The translations under genes were made by a program, and so were the position numbers. Source: Bacteroidota bacterium (GTDB lineage: Bacteria > Bacteroidota > Ignavibacteria > Kapaibacteriales > HRBIN21). From it: a stretch of 64,000 nucleotides of DNA. Location of the stretch: positions 25,454-89,453 of the forward strand of contig JAUQPR010000010.1 of NCBI GenBank assembly GCA_030550275.1. Reading direction: 5' to 3'. Under the pieces are notes generated by a model. The model was not told where the DNA came from. It did no database searches and saw nothing but the letters and a program-made list of their open reading frames with translations. This document shows, in pieces, positions 55,382 through 62,820 of this stretch (the stretch's first letter is position 1; each line of letters opens with the position of its first letter).

Positions 55382-56713
55382 TCACTGCACTACCACGATC
55401 TCTACACGGCGATTCTGCGCTCGCCCTGCTGCCGTGCGGTTATCCGCAATCGGCTGCCGGGCTCCCATACCCGAAGCCAACAGCCGTGCTCGGCTGATAC
55501 CGCGTTGGACTAAATACTCCACAACCGCCTGCGCGCGCTGTTCGGAGATACGCTGTGTCTCCTCCAGACCTCCCCCGAAATCATCCGTATGCCCGACGAT
55601 GCGGACCTCCGCCTGCGGGTTCGCTCTCAGGTACTCCGCCAGTGCATCCAGGTATCGGCGCAATTCCGGGGTCAGCGCCACCGCGCGTTCGCTCGGGTAG
55701 AGGAAGCGCTCGATTCGATTCGGCACAATCCGCACCGCTGGCACTGCCGGTGGAGTTACTGTCTCCGGCGGTGGCGGCTGTTCCTCTTGCGGCAACAGCA
55801 GTACGGCAATCGGAGGCATCCCAACCCAAAGCTGCTCCCGCAGCGGGAGTTCCTTCGGTTTGCCCTCGGCTGCAAGCACAGGGGAGATTGCACTGGTGTC
55901 CAAGCGCCGCAGCTCCTCCCGGAAGGTGTCCCAGCCTACCTTGAGCTGCAAGCCCACACGCGCACCCAGCGGGGTCCAATTCGATCCCCACGTGCGCTGG
56001 ACTGGCAGCGCGGTCTGCAGCAGCACATGCGGGCTGAGCACCACACGGGCACGCTCCCCCATGAGCGCCACTACAAAGTCCAATCCCGCGCCCACGTGGA
56101 GTCCCAGCGACATCGGCAGTGGTTGCTCCCGAAGCAGGCGCCACTCCTCGATGCGTTCGGTGTTGTGCAACAGCGTCCGAACCCGCTCGCGGGCATTCCA
56201 GAGGAAGCGCGCATCAACGCCACCCAGGAAGTGCAATCCTGCCCACACTCCCGACCAGTGTGGAGTATACCGCGCCGATGCCGAAAGCAGGAAGGTGCGC
56301 ACGAGCAAGTCCAGCTCGTACTGCTGTCCCGTCGTCGTTCCCACCGGAGTAAAGCGTGCGCTGGCGCGCCACACCTCTATTGGGCTGAGCCGGAGTATCG
56401 CTCCCCAGCGCTGTTCCGGCGGGGTCCACCCCACCAGCACCCAAGCAGTCCAGCCGTTGCCGAATCCTCCGCGGAAGGGCAGAAGCCCGCGTTCGGGCAG
56501 CTCCTCGAAGCGTGGCAGGTTGAGCCGTCCCACGTATCCCATCCCCGTTGCGCCGCCACCGATGCCCACCCACCAGGGCTGCCCCACGCGCGAGCGCAGC
56601 AGCGTATCGCCGCTGGGGAGCACAACCCGCTCGCGCAACTCCACAGCCAGTTGCGCCGAGAGTTGAACTCCTCCAAGCACAAGCACCACCGTCAGCCACA
56701 CCCAGCGGGGCAT
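55382..56713 (-). CDS. OmpA-family outer-membrane protein
   Basis: A 443-residue protein with a signal peptide (MPRWVWLTVVLVLGGVQLSAQ) and a strand-rich region of about 300 residues resembling a barrel. A Pro-rich linker (about 315-335, QEEQPPPPETVTPPAVP) precedes a C-terminal OmpA/MotB peptidoglycan-binding domain. That domain has VRIVGHTDDFGG, RAQAVVEYLVQRGISRARLLASGMG and QNRRVEIVV, including the Asp and Arg that bind diaminopimelate. It should link the outer membrane to the cell wall. It is 4 bases downstream of the sorting-domain protein. Confidence 0.9.
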   Translation of the reverse strand: MPRWVWLTVVLVLGGVQLSAQLAVELRERVVLPSGDTLLRSRVGQPWWVGIGGGATGMGYVGRLNLPRFEELPERGLLPFRGGFGNGWTAWVLVGWTPPEQRWGAILRLSPIEVWRASARFTPVGTTTGQQYELDLLVRTFLLSASARYTPHWSGVWAGLHFLGGVDARFLWNARERVRTLLHNTERIEEWRLLREQPLPMSLGLHVGAGLDFVVALMGERARVVLSPHVLLQTALPVQRTWGSNWTPLGARVGLQLKVGWDTFREELRRLDTSAISPVLAAEGKPKELPLREQLWVGMPPIAVLLLPQEEQPPPPETVTPPAVPAVRIVPNRIERFLYPSERAVALTPELRRYLDALAEYLRANPQAEVRIVGHTDDFGGGLEETQRISEQRAQAVVEYLVQRGISRARLLASGMGARQPIADNRTAAGRAQNRRVEIVVVQ

Positions 56714-56717
56714 CCTC

Positions 56718-57959
56718 TCACCGCACAAGCTGTGCTTTGACCACCGCCCGCGAGAGCTCCACCGTCGGATCGTCCACCGGATAGGCAATCAGCACAATAT
56801 CGTAGAGCCCCTGCGACGCATACGCCGGGGTTCGCCACTCCAGCGTATAGCTGCCGCGCGGCATCTCCCGCCGCTCCATCAGCGTTTGCACCTCCTTGCC
56901 CTTGAGGTCGTACACCTTGATGCTCAGCAGCACTCGGTCCTCCAGCACGTACCGCAGCGTTGTCCGGTCGGAGAACGGGTTTGGCTCAACCTGAGCGAAG
57001 CTAATCACCGAATGCGGCACCGCAACGCACACCCGACCGTGGTAGCGCGACTGCCCAAGGAAGTCCGTGCTCCACAGGTCGTAGCAGTACTCCTCGCCCC
57101 GCAGCTTGCTGCGGTCAGCATCCAGGAATTCGTAGGCGCGTCCGGTATCGCTTGTACCCAAGCCGCGCAGGGCTGCCACGCTTTGCCAATCGGCGATCAT
57201 CGCCGAATCGCGCAGCTCCTCGGTGTTGAAGGGCTTCCACCAACGCACCAATGTGAAGCCGCGATTGAACGCCTCGCTGCGGCTCTCCCAGCGGAGTGCA
57301 ACCGTACGGTCCCCGACGTAGACCGCCCTGAAATTCACAATCGCCTGCGCGGGCACACGCATCGGCTGCAGGCGATACTCTGTGCGCAGCTCCAGATTAT
57401 CGTCAGCGCGCTCCCAGGGAAGCTCGTCGGCAAGCTGCTTGAAGGCGAATGCCTGGTAGTAGCTCAGCGGCTGTGCCCAGCTCCACTGGTACAGCACAGG
57501 GGAGCCATCCAGCGAGAAGATCTGCACCCGCCCCAACCGGATGAGCGTGTCCCAGGGAACGAGCTGCGCCTGCTGGAAGGATTCCGGACCCAAGACTGTC
57601 AGCCCAACCCGCGGGCGGGTGAACGCCGCCCCCGGGCGAATCGGCTCCCATACGACGAAGGGCTCGATCCGGTACACGCTGGTGTCCAGGACCGTCGTAC
57701 CAGGAACCAGGCGCACCCCCAGCCGCTGCCACTGTATCGGCAACGTATCCGGCAGCGTAAAGCAGAGCGTTCCGTTGATCCACCGTTCCCAGCGGAGCGA
57801 AGGACGCTGCACGAACAGCTCCAGTTCCAGCGTATCGGGCACCTGCTGCGGCAGAATCACTGCGGTCACAATCGCCTCCGGCTGCTGTGCCATTGTGCCG
57901 TGAAGCAGCACAGTGCTCCACCACAGCACTCCAATCCCCACTGTGCGGATCGCCTTCAT
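56718..57959 (-). CDS. Secreted protein with type IX-style C-terminal sorting domain
   Basis: A 413-residue protein with a signal peptide (ending near HGTMAQ). Its C-terminal about 85 residues have the Por/type IX sorting-domain pattern: VEPNPFSDRTTLRYVLED, ISIKVYDLKGKEV-like SIKVYDLKGKEVQTL, and GSYTLEWRT. GLYDIVLIAY and a basic end close it. It is related to the FlgD-Ig-like fold. The N-terminal 320 residues are strand-rich and unassigned. ATG 57959 overlaps the TGA of the upstream dockerin-like protein (ATGA). It implies that a type IX secretion system exists in the genome; no T9SS core genes are in the window. Confidence 0.8.
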   Translation of the reverse strand: MKAIRTVGIGVLWWSTVLLHGTMAQQPEAIVTAVILPQQVPDTLELELFVQRPSLRWERWINGTLCFTLPDTLPIQWQRLGVRLVPGTTVLDTSVYRIEPFVVWEPIRPGAAFTRPRVGLTVLGPESFQQAQLVPWDTLIRLGRVQIFSLDGSPVLYQWSWAQPLSYYQAFAFKQLADELPWERADDNLELRTEYRLQPMRVPAQAIVNFRAVYVGDRTVALRWESRSEAFNRGFTLVRWWKPFNTEELRDSAMIADWQSVAALRGLGTSDTGRAYEFLDADRSKLRGEEYCYDLWSTDFLGQSRYHGRVCVAVPHSVISFAQVEPNPFSDRTTLRYVLEDRVLLSIKVYDLKGKEVQTLMERREMPRGSYTLEWRTPAYASQGLYDIVLIAYPVDDPTVELSRAVVKAQLVR

Positions 57960-60001
57960 CGCCCTACCACCGAGCGCTTTCCGCGGTTATTCCACGTCAC
58001 GTTGAAATCCCGCGTTGTCACAATCCCGCTCAAGTCCACGTCGGCGTTGTCGTAGCCTTCGAGCTGCTGCCAGCGCCGCAGGAGCTCCAAGTCTGCCTCA
58101 TCCACCTGCCCATCCCCGTTGACATCCCCGCCGATCATCGCCCAGACCGTTCCACCACCATTGCCGTTCCCGTTGCGGCGCAGCGCCCGCAGCGCACCAG
58201 CACCGCCCAGGATCCGCGACGGGTCTTGTGTCATCGCCAGAATCTGCTGCTGCGTCTCTGGCGAGATCCGGACAGGCTCAGCGGTGATAATCGCCAGATG
58301 GTTGCGGTGGTGGATGGCAACGTAGTAGCTACCGCTCTGCACGCCTGGCAGCATCAGCGGTGTCTTGCCGTCCAGGTCCACAATGCGCCCATCCCGTAGG
58401 AGGAATGCCGTGCGGTAGTAGCGCTCGCCACCGCTCAGCAGCGTGCGCAACTCCACGACCACCCAATCCACAACCGAATCCGGAATCGGGCTGACGCGGA
58501 TGTACGGGCGCATCGGGTCCAGGTTGTACGGGTAGATATCGGGCGGGGTCTCCGGTATCCATCCCCGTTGTCGGAGGTCATCCACCATTGAGCCATTGCG
58601 GTAGGGTCCCTCCAGGAGGGCTACCAAGCGCAGCTCCAGGGCACGTGCATCCCCGCGCACGCCGATGGCAAAGTCACCCAGTCCGAAGACCTTATCGGCA
58701 TAGGCGTACGCCCATCCCGAGCTCTCCGCCTGTGGCGCCACCGACTGCCCCGCCGTAAACCATCCCTCATCGGTCCAGCGCTGCAGCTCCAGTGCTGGTA
58801 GCGGGAGCCCACGGGTCTCGTCGCGCGATACATCCCCGGGAAGGTGTCGCCAGCCGTAGCCGATGCGCAGCTCCGGCGTCTGTTGCACCAGCGCTCCTGT
58901 GGCATCCCATCCCAGAATCTGCAGCACACGGGCAACCTTGCGCTCCCCTTGTGGATGCCACGGCTGCGTTCGCGGGAGCACCCGGACGCTCACCTGCGCC
59001 AGCCGTCCCCAGCCTTCGCTGCCCGGCTGCAGGTATGTGTACGGGTTGTTGAACACCACCGGTCGCCCATCATTGCGCAGCCGTGTCCGCCGAAGTGTGC
59101 CGATGATCTCCGCATCCGGGTGCAGAAACACCGGGTCGCCCAGCTCCGAGCTATACGTCAGCACATTCCGCCGCGAGCTATCGGGTTCCGTCCAAATCGG
59201 CGCTGCCAAGACCAGGCTATCCGAAACGGTCACCGAGCGCTCCAGCACCAGCCCACCGCTGTTCTCTACCACCAAGGCGCGCAGCTTCGTGCTATCCTCG
59301 GGCAGTTCAGGACCGCTCCGAATCTGCCCTGTTCCCACATACCGCACGCCGATTCCCCTACCGAACTCTGGCGCTGCGGCAAGCCCACCCTCCGGCGTGC
59401 GGAGAATCCACGCGGAATCCCCAATCCGGAAGTTGTTCTGTGCATCGTTGCGCAGGATGCCGCGCTTGAGCTCCAGCAGGGTGGAGACCGTAAACCCGCC
59501 CCCTTCGCGCACATCCGCGCCGGCGGGGTTGTCCAGCTCCAGCTCGCGGAAGAGCCCACGTCCGCTCACGCCCTGTGCCTGCTCCCCTTGCAGCACCACC
59601 CGTCCGAAGAGGAACTCAGGGTTGATGATGCCCTGATGCCGTGCCTCTCCGCGCGCCACAATTGCGCTCTGGCGTACCAGGCGCAGCGTTGTCCCCGTGT
59701 CCGTCTCCAGCCGCCGCAGCGCCACAAGCGCGCGCAGGCTATCCAACAGCATCTTGCGCGTGCGCCCGGTAAAGCGCACGTCCTCGTACACCAGGTGCGG
59801 GATGTACTGGTTCACATCCGTGCGGTCCCAGGCGTACACGACCGTGCCCCCAAGCGTATCCTGGCGAAACTGCGCATTCCCTTTGATCACCAGCCGACCG
59901 TAGTTATACACCACGCCATCGCTGCGCAACTGCCCGATGGCAGCCGGCACCGCTATCGCCGCTCCAAGCATCACCAGCATCAGCACGCTGCAGCAGCGCA
60001 T
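57956..60001 (-). CDS. Large secreted protein with dockerin-like calcium-binding repeat at C-terminus
   Basis: A 681-residue protein with a signal peptide (MRCCSVLMLVMLGAAIAVPAAIGQ). ATG 60001 is preferred over 60019 because GAGGAG lies 5 bases upstream. The body is strand-rich. Near the C-terminus (about 625-670) there is a dockerin type I-like pair of EF-hand loops, GDVNGDGQVDEADLELLRRWQ and ADVDLSGIVTTRDFNVTWNN. These usually bind Ca2+ and mediate protein-protein attachment. No cohesin is visible nearby. It is probably a cell-surface or extracellular protein. Confidence 0.75.
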   Translation of the reverse strand: MRCCSVLMLVMLGAAIAVPAAIGQLRSDGVVYNYGRLVIKGNAQFRQDTLGGTVVYAWDRTDVNQYIPHLVYEDVRFTGRTRKMLLDSLRALVALRRLETDTGTTLRLVRQSAIVARGEARHQGIINPEFLFGRVVLQGEQAQGVSGRGLFRELELDNPAGADVREGGGFTVSTLLELKRGILRNDAQNNFRIGDSAWILRTPEGGLAAAPEFGRGIGVRYVGTGQIRSGPELPEDSTKLRALVVENSGGLVLERSVTVSDSLVLAAPIWTEPDSSRRNVLTYSSELGDPVFLHPDAEIIGTLRRTRLRNDGRPVVFNNPYTYLQPGSEGWGRLAQVSVRVLPRTQPWHPQGERKVARVLQILGWDATGALVQQTPELRIGYGWRHLPGDVSRDETRGLPLPALELQRWTDEGWFTAGQSVAPQAESSGWAYAYADKVFGLGDFAIGVRGDARALELRLVALLEGPYRNGSMVDDLRQRGWIPETPPDIYPYNLDPMRPYIRVSPIPDSVVDWVVVELRTLLSGGERYYRTAFLLRDGRIVDLDGKTPLMLPGVQSGSYYVAIHHRNHLAIITAEPVRISPETQQQILAMTQDPSRILGGAGALRALRRNGNGNGGGTVWAMIGGDVNGDGQVDEADLELLRRWQQLEGYDNADVDLSGIVTTRDFNVTWNNRGKRSVVGR

Positions 60002-60042
60002 CGCCGCTCCTCGTTCCATCGCTCTTCGTTCCCATCAACACA

Positions 60043-60077
60043 GCGGGGGACACACCCCGTTATGATGTGTCCCCCGC
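60043..60077 (-). terminator. Strong 12-bp perfect hairpin between two surface-protein genes
   Basis: GCGGGGGACACA (60043-60054) and TGTGTCCCCCGC (60066-60077) form a perfect 12-bp stem with an 11-base loop. It lies between the stop of the upstream surface gene (60102) and the start at 60001. The minus-strand flank lacks a clear T-run, so it may be a processing or partial termination site rather than a full intrinsic terminator. Confidence 0.5.
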
Positions 60078-60101
60078 CCCTCACCACTCCTCCGAATCCC
60101 G

Positions 60102-62369
60102 TTACGGACCAACCTCGATCTCGCCGAAGTTGAAGAGGGTTCCGTTGTTCTGCAAGCTCTTGGCTTGCAGCGTGATCTCGTTGCCGCTGGTCGTGTACAC
60201 AACTAAGCCCGCATCGATGGGCGAGTTGCCAGTATCGGGTGTCCCACTCGTGATGGTCGCCGTACCGACGCGGTTGTTGATGAGCTCCCCAGCAGCCGCC
60301 ATGTTCAGGCTGAAGGTCTTCGGTCCACTGGTCGAGCCGAACAGCAGCGCGCTGTTGGGCGAGCTCCCAATCGTAATCTTGGCTGCCAACTGAGTGGGGT
60401 ATGCTTCATTGACAGCATAGTTGTCGATCGTGCGGACGTAGCCGGCGTGCACGGTGAAGCCATCAATAACCACCTCATCCGAGGGCGACGGCTCTACGCC
60501 CTCATCCCAGGTGTTGGGGTTCGACCAGCGCCCGGAGGCAATTGCGTAGAACACGCTCGGACCGCCGCGCAGCAGGAGGTCGTTCCCCGAGGTAATGTAG
60601 CCGAACCCGTTGGGCACCGCCGTTCCAGTCCCCTGAATCCCCGGCAGCTCGATATAGCCCAGGTTCGCTCCCGCAGCAGCCGAACGGTTGTACGGGTTCC
60701 CCGTCGAGACCTTCTCTGGAGTTCCAGCTGTGGGGGACTCGTAGAAGCGCAAGTTGGATTGACTGACCGAAGCATCCCACGTGCCGGGGATGTCGCTTGT
60801 CTTGTAGCCCACGCGGAAGGTTGCCGTCCAGTTGTTGCTCCCATCCCAAGAGACCGTCACCTTCCGCTGCACGTCCTTGGTGTTGTCGTAGTTGTTCGGG
60901 CTGGTCTGCGGGAAGACCGCCAACGTCATCGTTGTGGGCAGCGTTCCGGCAGTGAAGTTCACCCGTGTTTCGGCATTGTTGAAGGTGTAGGAACCTGTGC
61001 CCGAAATCGCCCGCTGCATCTGCCCGACGATTTCGGAGTTCGCTCCCGCACCGCTATACGTGACCGTTGCCGACGCGCTGGTCATCTTCCAGACCTGCGT
61101 GCTGGCAACCGTGATGTTGTCGCTCTCGACCGTCAGGTTGCCCGCCATAACCACGTCTCCGCCCGACTCGGTGCTCTTTGTGCCACCGGAGGTGTACACG
61201 TTGCCGTAGGGATTGCTTGCCACCGTGTACGGAATGGTCTGCCCGGCAGCGGTACTCGTGAAGCGAATCGTCGAGGTCGCGTCAAAGGTCCAGTTCGTGC
61301 GTGCGGGCAAGTTGTTCTGCAGCACTCCCGCGATATCCAGCGTTGTGCCTGCGCCCAACTGCAACTGCGCGTTCGTGGAGTTCGCCAGCGAGAGGGTGGA
61401 TGTGGATTGCACCGTTGCCGTCCCACCAGCGACGTTGAAGAGCCCTGCCGTCACGGTCACGTTGGCTGCGTAGGTTGCTGTCCCCGTTGTGCGCAGCTCT
61501 GCGAAGGTCGTACCCGGTGTGGGGTCGTTGATCGTGATGGGACCATTGGCGGTAGCGTTCACCGCAAAGAGCTGCCCCTCAAGCGCCAGCGTTGTCCCAG
61601 CAGCGCTGGAGAAATCGCCCATGAGCGAGATGGTCTGGTTGTCTGCAATCGTCTTGGTGCTGGTGCCTACGGCGCAGGCGCCCGAGCCGGTCATAATCGC
61701 CAGATTGTTGTAGCGGTTGACCGAACCACTCGTTGCGGTCTCGGCAAAGATGGTCTGGTTACCCGTGCCATCGTAGTAGAAGGTGCCCGAGTAGGTTCGG
61801 TTGCCGCTGGCAGCGGTAACGTTGTATGTCCCCGAAACGTAGACAGCATCCGGAATCGCCTTCGCAGAAGGTCCGTCCATCTCCAAGTTCGTGTAGTAGC
61901 GCGCCTGCACATTCTGGGTACCTGCGCTCGCGGTATAGCGCATGTTCCCCGGCACGCGGAAGTCGCATGCCACTCCCAGGGCAGTCGAACCGCTGGCGCT
62001 CCCTGTGCCGTCGGTAAACAGGTTGTCCGTCCCCTCAAAGATGAACCAGCCATTGTTGGTGATATTGGCGATGTTGCTCTGCGCATTCCGGAACTGCCCC
62101 GTATTCGAGACGAAGCGGATCTTCCCCGTGCTGGTGTTGTTGATCACCCCGGTTGCCGTGTTGACCAGGTTCGCTTTGATCTTGAGCGTGCCGTGGTTGG
62201 TCAGTGTTCCGGAGTTCACGAAGTCCTGCGCCCAGCCCGAGGCTGCAAGCAGCAGGAGTGCCAGGAGAAGCGTTCCTGCGCGCATGAGAGTACGACGATG
62301 CTGGTTGAACATACTGCCGATTCGAGCGTTGTGCTTTGCCATGATTGTGTTCGCAGCTCTGTTCAACAT
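60102..62369 (-). CDS. Large surface adhesin-like protein with extended signal peptide
   Basis: A 755-residue protein rich in Thr, Asn, Gly and Ser with many short strand repeats of beta-helix or beta-sandwich type (for example NSGTLTNHGTLKI and TGVINNTSTGKIRF). ATG 62369 is supported by AAGGTGA 7 bases upstream and a -7 element 23 bases upstream. It gives a signal with a long basic n-region (about 30 residues) before the core LLLALLLLAASGWAQ, as in large autotransporter-type adhesins. The protein ends in FNFGEIEVGP, similar to the end of the neighbouring protein. No known enzyme motif is visible. Confidence 0.75.
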   Translation of the reverse strand: MLNRAANTIMAKHNARIGSMFNQHRRTLMRAGTLLLALLLLAASGWAQDFVNSGTLTNHGTLKIKANLVNTATGVINNTSTGKIRFVSNTGQFRNAQSNIANITNNGWFIFEGTDNLFTDGTGSASGSTALGVACDFRVPGNMRYTASAGTQNVQARYYTNLEMDGPSAKAIPDAVYVSGTYNVTAASGNRTYSGTFYYDGTGNQTIFAETATSGSVNRYNNLAIMTGSGACAVGTSTKTIADNQTISLMGDFSSAAGTTLALEGQLFAVNATANGPITINDPTPGTTFAELRTTGTATYAANVTVTAGLFNVAGGTATVQSTSTLSLANSTNAQLQLGAGTTLDIAGVLQNNLPARTNWTFDATSTIRFTSTAAGQTIPYTVASNPYGNVYTSGGTKSTESGGDVVMAGNLTVESDNITVASTQVWKMTSASATVTYSGAGANSEIVGQMQRAISGTGSYTFNNAETRVNFTAGTLPTTMTLAVFPQTSPNNYDNTKDVQRKVTVSWDGSNNWTATFRVGYKTSDIPGTWDASVSQSNLRFYESPTAGTPEKVSTGNPYNRSAAAGANLGYIELPGIQGTGTAVPNGFGYITSGNDLLLRGGPSVFYAIASGRWSNPNTWDEGVEPSPSDEVVIDGFTVHAGYVRTIDNYAVNEAYPTQLAAKITIGSSPNSALLFGSTSGPKTFSLNMAAAGELINNRVGTATITSGTPDTGNSPIDAGLVVYTTSGNEITLQAKSLQNNGTLFNFGEIEVGP

Positions 62370-62391
62370 TCCGCAGTCACCTTCTCGGATG

Positions 62392-62415
62392 CAAACTTAG
62401 GCTGTCTCGGACAGC
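62392..62415 (-). promoter_or_regulatory. -7 element (TAAGTTTG) with upstream inverted repeat
   Basis: TAAGTTTG reads leftward at 62399-62392, an exact TAnnTTTG match. Directly upstream is the inverted repeat GCTGTC-TCG-GACAGC (62401-62415), a candidate operator or small terminator of the preceding gene. Confidence 0.5.
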
Positions 62416-62431
62416 TCTGCAATCCGTAGAA

Positions 62432-62818
62432 TTACGGAGGTCCGACCTCAATCGTTCCCTGGTTCGTCACCGCTCCGGCGTTACTGAAGGTGCCCTGCAC
62501 CTCCAGCGTTCCGGTGCCTCCGCGGTCTACCGTTGCGCCCGCGGAGACGGTCATGTTCCCGGTCACGCGCATGAGGGCGCTACCCGAAAGCTGCACGCTC
62601 CCGGAAAGTATCGTCACATTGCCGGAGATCTCAAGTGTCGAGGCATCCTGCAGCTCCAGGGTACCGGAGGCTTGGTTCTGCACGTCCCCGTTGACGGTCA
62701 CCAGGGCGCCTGTGGTGAGCACCACCTGCGCCCCGTTGTTCGTGAGGAGCTGTGCGAACGCATGCTCCGGCAGCAGCATCCATCCATATAGGATTGCGAC
62801 GACGAAGTAGCGTCCCAT
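62432..62818 (-). CDS. Small secreted repeat protein related to the neighbouring adhesins
   Basis: A 128-residue protein with a signal peptide (ending near PEHAFAQ). The mature domain is made of short beta-strands (VTVNGDVQNQASGTLELQDA, LMRVTGNMTVSAGATV). It ends in NQGTIEVGPP, nearly the same terminal signature as the 755-residue protein downstream. It starts 2 bases after the large partial gene to its right and probably belongs to its transcript. Confidence 0.7.
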   Translation of the reverse strand: MGRYFVVAILYGWMLLPEHAFAQLLTNNGAQVVLTTGALVTVNGDVQNQASGTLELQDASTLEISGNVTILSGSVQLSGSALMRVTGNMTVSAGATVDRGGTGTLEVQGTFSNAGAVTNQGTIEVGPP

Positions 62819-62820
62819 CG

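Noticed and set aside
58844..60133. 429-codon plus-strand frame opposite the dockerin-like protein
   Set aside because: It is rich in His, Pro, Arg and Gln like other shadow frames. The minus-strand gene has a signal peptide and calcium-binding loops.
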